DNA of 64,000 bases, taken from the NCBI RefSeq assembly GCF_010550245.1, contig NZ_JAAGLU010000011.1:62001-126000 (forward strand), read 5' to 3'. This document shows, piece after piece, positions 53,888-61,690 of the stretch (positions are counted from its first letter, which is position 1; every line of letters starts with the position of its first letter). Under the pieces are notes generated by a model. That model was not told the origin of the DNA and did no database searches. It was given only the letters and a program-made list of their open reading frames with translations. Origin of the DNA: Streptomyces sp. SID12501 (GTDB lineage: Bacteria; Actinomycetota; Actinomycetes; Streptomycetales; Streptomycetaceae). Made by a program: the position numbers and the translations under genes.

Positions 53888-55170
53888 GCGAGCTTCCCGT
53901 CGACGAGCGTGGCCTTGCCCCGGAGCCACGTGTGCGTGACACGGCCCGGCAGCTCACGGCCCTCGTACGGGGTGTTGCGGCTGCGGGAGGCGAAGCCCGC
54001 GGGGTCCACCGACCCACGGTATGCCGTGTCGACGAGCGTGAGGTTGGCGGGCTCACCTGCCGAGACGGGGCGGCCGTGGCCCGTCGCCCGCCCGATGCGC
54101 GCGGGGGCGAAGGACATGCGGTCGGCGACGGTCGCCCAGTCCAGCAGTCCGGTGTCCACCATCGTCTCCTGGACCACTGACAACGCGGTCTCCAGGCCGA
54201 CCATGCCCATGGCGGCGGCGGCCCACTCGCAGTCCTTGTCCTCGTGCGGGTGCGGGGCGTGGTCGGTGGCGACGATGTCGATGGTGCCGTCGGCGAGCGC
54301 CTCGCGCAGGGCCAGTACATCGCGCTCGGTGCGCAGCGGCGGGTTGACCTTGTAGACCGGGTTGTACGTCCGGACCAGCTCGTCGGTGAGGAGGAGGTGG
54401 TGCGGGGTCACCTCCGCGGTGACGTCGATACCCCGGGACTTGGCCCAGCGGATGATCTCGACGGACCCGGCGGTCGACAGATGGCAGATGTGGACCCGCG
54501 ACCCGACGTGCTCGGCGAGCAGCACATCACGCGCGATGACCGACTCCTCGGCGACGGCGGGCCACCCCCCGAGCCCCAGCTCGGCCGACACCACACCCTC
54601 GTTCATCTGGGCGCCCTCGGTCAGCCGCGGCTCCTGCGCGTGCTGGGCGACGACCCCGCCGAAGGCCTTCACGTACTCCAGGGCGCGCCGCATGATCACG
54701 GCGTCGTCGACGCACTTGCCGTCGTCGGAGAAAACGGTGACACCGGCCGCCGACTCGTGCATGGCGCCCAGCTCGGCGAGCTTCTTGCCCTCCAGGCCGA
54801 CGGTGACCGCGCCGATGGGCTGCACGTCGCAGTAGCCGTGCTCCTGCCCGAGCCGGTAGACCTGCTCGACCACACCGGCGGTGTCGGCGACCGGGAAGGT
54901 GTTGGCCATGGCGAACACCGCCGTGAAACCGCCGCTCGCCGCCGCCCGGGTGCCGGTCAGCACGGTCTCGGAGTCCTCGCGCCCCGGCTCACGCAGATGC
55001 GTGTGCAGGTCGACGAGCCCCGGCAGCAGCACCTTCCCGTCGGCCTCGACGACCTCGGCACCCTCGTCGGAAAGCCCGGCGCCGACGGCGGCGATGGTCC
55101 CGCCGTCGATCAGGACGTCCTGCGGCTCGCCACCGAGCACCCGCGCACCACGAATAAGGATCTTGCCCAT
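53884..55170 (-). CDS. pyrC: Dihydroorotase (class I)
   Basis: Closes carbamoyl aspartate to dihydroorotate. The 428-residue amidohydrolase has the HxH metal motif VLLPGLVDLHTHLREPGRED, SRVHICHLSTAGSVEIIRW, VTAEVTPHHLLLTDELV and the Asp ligand in IVATDHAPHPHEDKDCEWA. ATG 55170 is five bases from the pyrB stop. Standard class-I length. Confidence 0.96.
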   Translation of the reverse strand: MGKILIRGARVLGGEPQDVLIDGGTIAAVGAGLSDEGAEVVEADGKVLLPGLVDLHTHLREPGREDSETVLTGTRAAASGGFTAVFAMANTFPVADTAGVVEQVYRLGQEHGYCDVQPIGAVTVGLEGKKLAELGAMHESAAGVTVFSDDGKCVDDAVIMRRALEYVKAFGGVVAQHAQEPRLTEGAQMNEGVVSAELGLGGWPAVAEESVIARDVLLAEHVGSRVHICHLSTAGSVEIIRWAKSRGIDVTAEVTPHHLLLTDELVRTYNPVYKVNPPLRTERDVLALREALADGTIDIVATDHAPHPHEDKDCEWAAAAMGMVGLETALSVVQETMVDTGLLDWATVADRMSFAPARIGRATGHGRPVSAGEPANLTLVDTAYRGSVDPAGFASRSRNTPYEGRELPGRVTHTWLRGKATLVDGKLA

Positions 55171-55175
55171 GTGTC

Positions 55176-56153
55176 TTACTTCTCCTCGGTACGGGTGTGG
55201 GTGACGGCTGGTTCGTTGCCGCCGAGCAGCAGATAGAGCACGGCCATCCGAATGGAGACACCGTTGGTGACCTGCTCGATGGCGGTGCAGCGCTCCGAGT
55301 CGGCGACCTCGGCGGTGATCTCCATACCGCGGACCATCGGCCCGGGGTGCATCACGATGGCGTGCTCCGGCATCCGCGCCATGCGGTCGCCGTCGAGGCC
55401 GTAGCGCCGCGAGTACTCGCGCTCGGTCGGGAAGAACGCGGCGTTCATGCGCTCCCGCTGCACCCGCAGCAGCATCACCGCGTCGGACTTCGGAAGGGTG
55501 CTGTCCAGGTCGTACGAGACCTCGCAGGGCCAGCTCTCGACGCCGACCGGCACCAAGGTCGGCGGGGCGACCAGGGTGACCTCGGCGCCGAGGGTGTGCA
55601 GCAGGTCGACGTTGGAGCGGGCGACGCGGCTGTGCAGGATGTCGCCGACCAGGGTGACGCGCTTGCCGGCGAGGTCCTGGCCGATGCCCGCGTCCCGGCC
55701 GACCAGCCGGCGCCGCATGGTGAAGGCGTCGAGCAGGGCCTGCGTGGGGTGCTGGTGGGTGCCGTCACCGGCGTTGATGACGACCGCGTCGATCCAGCCG
55801 GAGGTGGCGAGCCGGTACGGGGCCCCGGAGGCGCCGTGCCGGATGACGACCGCGTCGACGCCCATGGCTTCGAGGGTCTGGGCGGTGTCCTTCAGGGACT
55901 CGCCCTTGGAGACGCTCGACCCCTTGGCGGTGAAGTTGATGACGTCCGCGGACAGGCGCTTCTCGGCGGCCTCGAAGGAGATCCGGGTCCGCGTCGAGTC
56001 CTCGAAGAAGAGATTGACGACGGTACGGCCGCGCAGGGTCGGCAGTTTCTTGATCGGCCGGTCGGCGACCCGGGCCATCTCCTCGGCGGTGTCGAGGATC
56101 AGGACGGCGTCGTCGCGGGTGAGGTCGGCGGCCGAGATGAGATGACGCTGCAT
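55176..56153 (-). CDS. pyrB: Aspartate carbamoyltransferase catalytic subunit
   Basis: Transfers the carbamoyl group to aspartate, the committed step of pyrimidine synthesis. The 325 residues show the carbamoyl-phosphate loop VVNLFFEDSTRTRISFEAAE, SVSKGESLKDTAQTLEAMGV, VINAGDGTHQHPTQALLDAF and MHPGPMVRGMEITAEVADSE. No pyrI regulatory subunit is present. It follows pyrR by 91 bases. Confidence 0.97.
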   Translation of the reverse strand: MQRHLISAADLTRDDAVLILDTAEEMARVADRPIKKLPTLRGRTVVNLFFEDSTRTRISFEAAEKRLSADVINFTAKGSSVSKGESLKDTAQTLEAMGVDAVVIRHGASGAPYRLATSGWIDAVVINAGDGTHQHPTQALLDAFTMRRRLVGRDAGIGQDLAGKRVTLVGDILHSRVARSNVDLLHTLGAEVTLVAPPTLVPVGVESWPCEVSYDLDSTLPKSDAVMLLRVQRERMNAAFFPTEREYSRRYGLDGDRMARMPEHAIVMHPGPMVRGMEITAEVADSERCTAIEQVTNGVSIRMAVLYLLLGGNEPAVTHTRTEEK

Positions 56154-56244
56154 CTTTCAGGCTCCGTAAGGAAGTTCAGGAGATTCCGGGCAGTCAGGGG
56201 CATCGCGAGGGGACGTACGGCGCGGGGCCGCACGCGCACGCGTG

Positions 56245-56826
56245 CTACTGCTGGGCGGTCTGCTTCACTCCGAGCAGCACGGTGTCCCGACCGTCCTCCT
56301 CGGCGAGCTGGACCTTGACCGTCTCCCGCAGCGACGTGGGGAGGTTCTTGCCGACGTAGTCGGCGCGGATGGGCAGTTCGCGGTGCCCGCGGTCGACGAG
56401 GACGGCGAGTTGCACCGCGCGCGGGCGCCCGAGGTCGTTCAGGGCGTCGAGGGCGGCGCGGATGGTGCGGCCGGAGAAGAGCACGTCGTCGACGAGGACG
56501 ACCAGTCTGCCGTCGAGGCCGTCACCGGGGATGTCGGTGCGGGCCAGCGCGCGCGGTGGGTGCATGCGCAGGTCGTCGCGGTACATAGTGATGTCGAGCG
56601 AGCCGACCGGGATCTTGCGGCCGGTGATCTCCGCCAGCTTGGCGGCTAGCCGCTGGGCGAGGAAGACGCCCCGGGTCGGAATGCCGAGGAGCACCACGTC
56701 GTCGGCGCCCTTGGCGCGTTCGACGATCTCGTGGGCGATGCGGGTCAGCACCCGCGCGATGTCGGGGGCTTCCAGAACGGGCCGCGCGTCGGCCTCGTAC
56801 TGCTGCTTGTCCTGCTCAGAGTCCAT
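56245..56826 (-). CDS. pyrR: Pyrimidine operon regulator / uracil phosphoribosyltransferase PyrR
   Basis: A 193-residue bifunctional protein: binds pyr leader RNA when UMP is high, and has a PRTase fold with the PRPP loop LVVLVDDVLFSGRTIRAALD. Other segments are RVLTRIAHEIVERAKGADDV, GIPTRGVFLAQRLAAKLAEI and YRDDLRMHPPRALARTDIPG. First gene of the pyr operon; its ATG (56826) sits directly after a PyrR-binding loop, implying autoregulation. Confidence 0.95.
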   Translation of the reverse strand: MDSEQDKQQYEADARPVLEAPDIARVLTRIAHEIVERAKGADDVVLLGIPTRGVFLAQRLAAKLAEITGRKIPVGSLDITMYRDDLRMHPPRALARTDIPGDGLDGRLVVLVDDVLFSGRTIRAALDALNDLGRPRAVQLAVLVDRGHRELPIRADYVGKNLPTSLRETVKVQLAEEDGRDTVLLGVKQTAQQ

Positions 56827-56833
56827 AGGAAAC

Positions 56834-56866
56834 GGACCTCCTTCTCCGCCTCACAGGACGGATCAT
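56834..56866 (-). promoter_or_regulatory. PyrR-binding RNA loop overlapping the pyrR ribosome-binding site
   Basis: On the minus strand the leader reads CGTCCTGTGAGGCG (56847-56860), then GAGAAGGAGGTCC including the pyrR Shine-Dalgarno. This fits the PyrR consensus ARUCCNGNGAGGYU at most positions, with flanking CCG/CGG able to close the loop. In mycobacteria PyrR binding at such a site blocks translation of pyrR and the operon; the short distance to AAGGAGG suggests the same here. Confidence 0.8.
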
Positions 56867-57002
56867 TAAAGGACGTCGGAATTGCGCCAGCTACGGTACC
56901 AGTACGCGCAACGCACCTGATCACCCGCCTGGCGTCACGCGTCACCCGACTGCCGTAACCGCACGTCGCCCCGCATGGGAGGGCCGGGCGGGATCGTTCG
57001 GC

Positions 57003-57046
57003 TTGACGGGAAAGAGTAACGCTGCGTAACCTCACAGTGAGTCACC
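57003..57046 (+). promoter_or_regulatory. bldD promoter with BldD box
   Basis: TTGACG (57003-57008) and TAACCT (57027-57032) are 18 bases apart. AGTGAGTCACC (57036-57046) directly after the -10 fits the BldD half-site pair AGTGA-N-TCACC, as expected for known BldD autorepression. CTCAC just before it extends the dyad. Confidence 0.75.
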
Positions 57047-57091
57047 AGCCGCGCGGCTCGTCCGCACGTCGACACTGTGTCCGGGAGCTAT

Positions 57092-57592
57092 ATGTCCAGC
57101 GAATACGCCAAACAGCTCGGGGCCAAGCTCCGGGCGATCCGCACCCAGCAGGGCCTTTCCCTCCACGGTGTCGAGGAGAAGTCCCAGGGACGCTGGAAGG
57201 CGGTCGTGGTCGGTTCGTACGAGCGCGGCGATCGTGCCGTGACCGTGCAGCGCCTCGCCGAGCTGGCGGATTTCTACGGGGTTCCGGTGCAGGAGCTGCT
57301 GCCGGGCACCACGCCGGGCGGAGCCGCCGAGCCGCCGCCGAAGCTCGTCCTCGACCTTGAGCGGCTGGCCCATGTGCCGGCCGAGAAGGCGGGCCCCCTG
57401 CAGCGCTACGCCGCGACGATCCAGTCGCAGCGCGGCGACTACAACGGCAAGGTGCTGTCGATCCGCCAGGACGACCTGCGCACGCTCGCCGTCATCTACG
57501 ACCAGTCGCCCTCGGTCCTGACCGAGCAGCTGATCAGCTGGGGCGTCCTGGACGCGGACGCGCGCCGCGCCGTCTCCCACGAGGAGAGCTGA
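57092..57592 (+). CDS. bldD: Developmental master repressor BldD
   Basis: A 166-residue regulator that represses sporulation genes during vegetative growth when bound to tetrameric c-di-GMP. The N-terminal XRE-type HTH is LGAKLRAIRTQQGLSLHGVE to YERGDRAVTVQRLAELADFY. The C-terminal domain has the c-di-GMP signature RGD-N8-RQDD (QRGDYNGKVLSIRQDD), intact here. ATG 57092 follows GGGAG. It diverges from pyrR and ends at two strong hairpins. Confidence 0.97.
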   Translation: MSSEYAKQLGAKLRAIRTQQGLSLHGVEEKSQGRWKAVVVGSYERGDRAVTVQRLAELADFYGVPVQELLPGTTPGGAAEPPPKLVLDLERLAHVPAEKAGPLQRYAATIQSQRGDYNGKVLSIRQDDLRTLAVIYDQSPSVLTEQLISWGVLDADARRAVSHEES

Positions 57593-57625
57593 ACCCGACG
57601 GCTTTCGGCCGTTGAGCAGAAACGT

Positions 57626-57676
57626 GCCGCCGGGGTGGCCGGAACCTATGGGTTCCGGCCACCCCGGCGGCTTTTT
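57626..57676 (+). terminator. 21-bp perfect terminator after bldD
   Basis: Arms 57626-57646 and 57651-57671 (GCCGCCGGGGTGGCCGGAAC and complement) pair perfectly around TATG and are followed by TTTTT, 34 bases after the bldD stop: a textbook intrinsic terminator. Confidence 0.97.
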
Positions 57677-57714
57677 GCGGGCCCGGAGGGCCCCAGGGGT
57701 ACAGGCAGGTGAAC

Positions 57715-57753
57715 GCCGGAGGGCCCACAGCGTGTCGCTGTGGGCCCTCCGGC
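57715..57753. terminator. 18-bp perfect hairpin, second in the bldD-nusB gap
   Basis: GCCGGAGGGCCCACAGCG (57715-57732) and its complement (57736-57753) pair around TGT. It lies about 100 bases beyond the nusB stop and may terminate nusB on the minus strand. Confidence 0.85.
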
Positions 57754-57770
57754 GAGGTCCGCGCCCGAAG

Positions 57771-57810
57771 GGGCGCGGGGAACTGCGCGACCAGCCACAG
57801 GCGGCCCGCA
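57771..57810 (+). repeat. Dispersed intergenic repeat, copy D
   Basis: The identical 20-base core at 57771-57790 is followed by CCAGCCACAGGCGGCCCGCA, closest to copy C. It lies between convergent bldD and nusB, immediately after the second hairpin. Confidence 0.85.
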
Positions 57811-57850
57811 GATCACATACGACCGCAGTTCCCCGGCGTATCCAGCGGAG

Positions 57851-58279
57851 CTATTCGCGGCGCAGCGTGGACTTCAGGTCCTTGAACCGGCCCAGGAGCC
57901 CGTTGACGAACGAGGGCGACTCGTCCGTGGAGAACTCCTTCGCCAGCTGCACCATCTCGTCGAGGACGACGGCGTCCGGGGTCTCGTCGACCCAGATCAG
58001 CTCGTACGCACCGAGGCGCAGGATGTTGCGGTCGACGACCGGCATCCTGTCGAGCGTCCAGCCGACCGAGTACTGCGAGATCAGTTCGTCGATGCGCCGC
58101 GCGTGCTGCGCGTAGCCCTCGACGAGTTGCATCGTGTACTCGCTGACCGGGGGCTGGCGGGTGTCGTCCCGGGAGAGCCGGATCCAGTCCCCGAGGACCG
58201 TCTGGACATCGGCCTCGCGCTGGTCGCCTTCGAAGAGGATCTGGAAGGCGCGCTTGCGGGCCGTGTTGCGGGCAGCCAC
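57851..58279 (-). CDS. nusB: Transcription antitermination factor NusB
   Basis: A 142-residue helical RNA-binding protein that joins NusE (S10) at boxA for rRNA antitermination. Segments: RNTARKRAFQILFEGDQREA, LVEGYAQHARRIDELISQY, DRMPVVDRNILRLGAYELI and LDEMVQLAKEFSTDESPSFV-NGLL. It follows efp by two bases, so the two are co-transcribed. Confidence 0.95.
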   Translation of the reverse strand: MAARNTARKRAFQILFEGDQREADVQTVLGDWIRLSRDDTRQPPVSEYTMQLVEGYAQHARRIDELISQYSVGWTLDRMPVVDRNILRLGAYELIWVDETPDAVVLDEMVQLAKEFSTDESPSFVNGLLGRFKDLKSTLRRE

Positions 58280-58281
58280 GG

Positions 58282-58848
58282 TTAGCTGTTCACCCGGCCG
58301 AGGTAGTCGCTCGTGCGGGTGTCGACCTTGATCTTCTCACCGGTGGTGATGAAGAGCGGGACCTGGATCTGGTGGCCGGTCTCCAGCGTGGCCGGCTTGG
58401 TGCCGCCCGTGGAGCGGTCGCCCTGGACACCCGGCTCGGTCTCCTGGATGACGAGCTCGACGGCGGCCGGCAGCTCGACGAAGAGCACCTCGCCCTCGTG
58501 CTGCGCGACCGTGGCGGTGAAGCCCTCGATCAGGAAGTTGGCGGCGTCGGCGACGGCCTTGCGGTCCACCATGAGCTGGTCGTAGGTCTCCATGTCCATG
58601 AAGACGAAGTACTCGCCGTCCATGTAGGAGAACTGCATGTCGCGCTTGTCGACAGTGGCCGTCTCGACCTTGACGCCGGCGTTGAAGGTCTTGTCGACGA
58701 CCTTGCCGGAGAGCACGTTCTTCAGCTTGGTGCGCACGAAGGCCGGGCCCTTGCCGGGCTTGACGTGCTGGAACTCGACGACGGACCAGAGCTGGCCTCC
58801 GTCGAGCTTGAGCACCAGGCCGTTCTTGAGGTCGTTCGTGGAAGCCAC
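58282..58848 (-). CDS. efp: Elongation factor P
   Basis: Relieves ribosome stalling at polyproline. The 188 residues show three beta-barrel domains; the tip loop is HVKPGKGPAFVRTKLKNVL with Lys33 in the position modified in other bacteria. Other segments are QFSYMDGEYFVFMDMETYDQ and VQGDRSTGGTKPATLETGHQ. ATG 58848. Many Pro-rich proteins in this genome would need it. Confidence 0.96.
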   Translation of the reverse strand: MASTNDLKNGLVLKLDGGQLWSVVEFQHVKPGKGPAFVRTKLKNVLSGKVVDKTFNAGVKVETATVDKRDMQFSYMDGEYFVFMDMETYDQLMVDRKAVADAANFLIEGFTATVAQHEGEVLFVELPAAVELVIQETEPGVQGDRSTGGTKPATLETGHQIQVPLFITTGEKIKVDTRTSDYLGRVNS

Positions 58849-58907
58849 GGTTGCGGAATCTCCTGGACTGACGTGGACGACCCCGGGGCAGCCGCGACAG
58901 CTCGAAG

Positions 58908-60017
58908 CTAGAGCGCGAGCAGTTCCTTGGTCGTGATGGTGAGTAGCTCGGGTCCGCCGTCCGCCTCAGGGCGTACGACGAGCGTGTCATCGATCCGGAC
59001 ACCGCCCCGGCCCGGGAGGTGGACCCCCGGTTCGACGGTGACCGGCACGCAAGCGTCCAGTTTACCCATGGCCGCGGGGGCGAGCTGCGGGTCCTCGTCG
59101 ATTTCGAGCCCGACACCGTGTCCGGTGAGCTCCGGAAGGCGGTCCGCGTACCCCGCGGAGTCCAGTACCTGGCGTGCCGCGCGGTCCACGTCACGGTAGG
59201 CGGCGCCGGGCGCCAGGGCCTCCCGTCCAGCGCGCTGGGCTGCGAAGACGAGGTCGTAGAGCTCGATCTGCCAGTCGGCCGGCGAGGTCCCGATGACGAA
59301 CGTGCGGCCGATTTCACAGCGGTATCCGCGATAGACGGCGCCGAGACAAACAGAGAGGAAGTCTCCTTCTTCCACGCGCCGATCCGTGGGCCGGTGCCCT
59401 CTGCGGCCGGAGTGGGGCCCAGTGGCGACGGCGGTCGCGAAGGCGGACCCGTCGGCGCCGTGATCGACGAGCCGCCGCTCCAGCTCGAGGGCGAGATGCC
59501 GCTCCGTACGCCCGACGAGGATGGACTCCAGGAGCTCGCCGAGGGCCTGGTCGGTGATCTCGGCGGCGATCCGCAGACAGGCGATCTCCTCCTCGTCCTT
59601 GACCAGCCGGAGCTGCTCGACGGCGCCGCCGAGGTCCGCGAGGCGCAGCCGGGGCGCGACGGAGCCGATGGCGCGATGCCGGGCCACGGTCAGATGATGC
59701 TCCTCGACGGCGAGGGACTCGGCGCCCTGGGCGGCGGCGAGATCCGCGGCGGCGACGGCCGGATCACCGTCGGCCGCGGACAGCGCGTGCACGCGCAGGG
59801 CCTCGTCCGGACGGCTGCCCTCGGGGGGCCGGTCGTCCTCGGGCCCCGCCCACACGAGCAGGTCCTCACGCTTTCCCAGCAGCAGTACGGCTCCCTGCGG
59901 GGCCGCCCCCGCGAGGTACCGCACATTGGCGGCGCGGGAGACCAGCGCTCCCGCACTGCCGCCCGCGTGAATCCGCTCCCGAAGCCGCGCTCTGCGCGCC
60001 GCGTAAACCTCTGACAT
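58908..60017 (-). CDS. M24-family (Xaa-Pro peptidase-like) protein with altered metal ligands
   Basis: A 369-residue protein with a creatinase-like N-terminal domain (MSEVYAARRARLRERIHAGG) and a pita-bread M24 fold. Active M24 enzymes use Asp-Asp-His-Glu-Glu. Here the first Asp region reads GDFLSVCLGAVYRGYRCEIG, so the Asp ligands appear replaced by Cys and Glu; GHGVGLEIDEDPQL keeps the His; VPVTVEPGVHLPGRGGVRID keeps one Glu but has Asp for the last. It may be a weak or non-peptidase member. Located 59 bases upstream of efp, like pepP/pepQ in other bacteria. Confidence 0.82.
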   Translation of the reverse strand: MSEVYAARRARLRERIHAGGSAGALVSRAANVRYLAGAAPQGAVLLLGKREDLLVWAGPEDDRPPEGSRPDEALRVHALSAADGDPAVAAADLAAAQGAESLAVEEHHLTVARHRAIGSVAPRLRLADLGGAVEQLRLVKDEEEIACLRIAAEITDQALGELLESILVGRTERHLALELERRLVDHGADGSAFATAVATGPHSGRRGHRPTDRRVEEGDFLSVCLGAVYRGYRCEIGRTFVIGTSPADWQIELYDLVFAAQRAGREALAPGAAYRDVDRAARQVLDSAGYADRLPELTGHGVGLEIDEDPQLAPAAMGKLDACVPVTVEPGVHLPGRGGVRIDDTLVVRPEADGGPELLTITTKELLAL

Positions 60018-60235
60018 GCCCCGAGCGTAAGAGCGCGGCCGGATCGCCGCCGTTCGGAGAGAGCCGACTGGGCGGTGCCCGGCCGGGGCAGGCCTGGACA
60101 GCCTCCCCCGGAGCCTGGCGGGCGACGGAAGCCGACCGCGTGCGTGCGTCGCTCGCCCCGGCGGGGGCCGGGGGCCGGGGAGGCATGCCGTAGTCACCCA
60201 GGCACTGCCACCAAACAGCAGCACGGTGCAAGCTC

Positions 60236-60400
60236 CCACGGAACGGCAAGCCGCCTGCCGCGAGCGTCGCCCCACCGACGGCGATCACCGGGGCACTGCC
60301 CACCGACACACAGGGCGGGCCAGACCCCACCGGAACGGCAGGCCTCCCGCCGGGGAGCCGTCGCCCCACCGACGGTGACCACCGAGGCGCTACCCACCGG
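60236..60400. repeat. Direct repeat in a 600-bp non-coding gap
   Basis: Two diverged copies of a roughly 70-base unit lie at about 60236-60304 and 60327-60400; both contain GGAACGGCA, CGTCGCCCCACCGACGG and a CACCG-GGCGCT/ACTGCCCACC end. A partial third copy may lie near 60191-60213. Codon bias gives no support for a gene anywhere in 60018-60625; this repeat is the only structure I see there. Confidence 0.55.
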
Positions 60401-60625
60401 GCCTCGGGCAACCGACCGAGGCCCGACTCGGCTCGGCCACCCGTTCGGCCCACCCTGCCGTCTCCACGGCCCGTAGGACGGGTTACGAGGGCCTTGGGCG
60501 GCCAGGCGACGGGGGCGGGGCCCAGGCGGCGGTGGCACTCGCCTCTGCGGTCGTCGGTCAGTGACCGACGGGCGGGTGACCGCCGGCAGACGTACTCTGC
60601 CCCGCTCCCGGAGGACGGACGCCGT

Positions 60626-61525
60626 CTACCACTTGGGCGGGCTGGCCAGCAGGCGCGCGAGGACGTCGTCCAGGACCCGGGCCGTCGCCGGTACGTCGAG
60701 TTGGGAGTTGTCGATGATCGGGAGGCCGGAGCCGTACCAGCCCGCCATCCGGCCGTGGATGCGGGCGACCTCCTCGTCCGTGAGGCGGCGGTTGCCGGAG
60801 CGCTCGGCGTTGCGCTCCAGGACGACCTCCAGTCCGGGCAGCAGCACGACCGGCAGCAGGCCGGGCCCCACGTGCCGCTTCCAGCCGCCGAGGCCGACGA
60901 CCGGACGGTCGGGGAAGACCGCGTCGTCGAGGATGCAGGAGATGCCGTTGGCCAGGAAGTTGCGCGCGGCGAATCCGCAGGTGCGCCGGGCGAGACGGTA
61001 CTGCGCCTCGGAATGGTCGTTCCACCCCGACTGCGGGTCGGCGAAGCCCGAGCGGACCCATTCGCGTACGTCGTCGAGGCTGATGTGCGCGGTGGGCACC
61101 CGGCGATGCTCCGCCCAGTACTTCGCGACGCTTGTCTTCCCCGCGCCCGCGGGGCCGATCAGCAACACGGCGAGAGGCACAGAGGCAGGGTCGAGGGCGC
61201 CCGTGGCGGGCGGCGGACCCGGCGTCGGGACGAAGTCGCCCTGCGGCAGCTGCATATGGCCGGTGGTGTCGGGCGTGGGCGGCACCGGGGCATGCTGAGA
61301 AACGGGCGCGTGCTGCGGGAGGGGCGGATGCTGGGCCTGCGGAACCGGCCCCGCCGGGGCTCCCCCGGGGTAGACCGGGGCCGGTGGTCGGCTCAGCGGT
61401 GCGGAACCCGGGTGCGCGCCCGGGTGTTGCTGCCCCGCGTGCGGGGCGGCCGACGACCAGTCGGCGCCCGGTCCTTGCCCCGGCTGGTGGGGCGGCGGCA
61501 GCGGAGACCCCACTGCGTCCTGCAT
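60626..61525 (-). CDS. P-loop ATPase/kinase-like protein with Pro-rich N terminus
   Basis: A 299-residue protein. The first 125 residues are Pro/Gly/His/Ala-rich and disordered (AGQQHPGAHPGSAPLSRPPA). A zeta-toxin/polynucleotide-kinase-like P-loop domain follows: VPLAVLLIGPAGAGKTSVAK, TAHISLDDVREWVRSGFADP, NFLANGISCILDDAVFPDRP and VVLLPGLEVVLERNAERSGN. It probably phosphorylates a small molecule or nucleic acid; substrate unknown. ATG 61525 has GGAG nine bases upstream; ATG 61540 and a GTG further up are alternatives. It lies between the M24 gene and aroB. Confidence 0.78.
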   Translation of the reverse strand: MQDAVGSPLPPPHQPGQGPGADWSSAAPHAGQQHPGAHPGSAPLSRPPAPVYPGGAPAGPVPQAQHPPLPQHAPVSQHAPVPPTPDTTGHMQLPQGDFVPTPGPPPATGALDPASVPLAVLLIGPAGAGKTSVAKYWAEHRRVPTAHISLDDVREWVRSGFADPQSGWNDHSEAQYRLARRTCGFAARNFLANGISCILDDAVFPDRPVVGLGGWKRHVGPGLLPVVLLPGLEVVLERNAERSGNRRLTDEEVARIHGRMAGWYGSGLPIIDNSQLDVPATARVLDDVLARLLASPPKW

Positions 61526-61690
61526 CCGGTGCCACTCCATCTCGTACAGGCGATTGGCGCTGGCCGGCGGGGCACGGACCCCGCTCGCCACCGAACGGTA
61601 CCGTCCCGGGCCGCCGTTTGGTGAACGGCCCGGAACGGCCCGAAGTGCCCGTCGCCACAGGCGAATCGGGCCAACCGCCCGAGTGGGGAG

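Noticed and set aside
60075..60476. 133-residue plus-strand frame in the non-coding gap
   Set aside because: Codon-position GC is flat, composition is Arg/Pro/His-rich and no ribosome-binding site is present.
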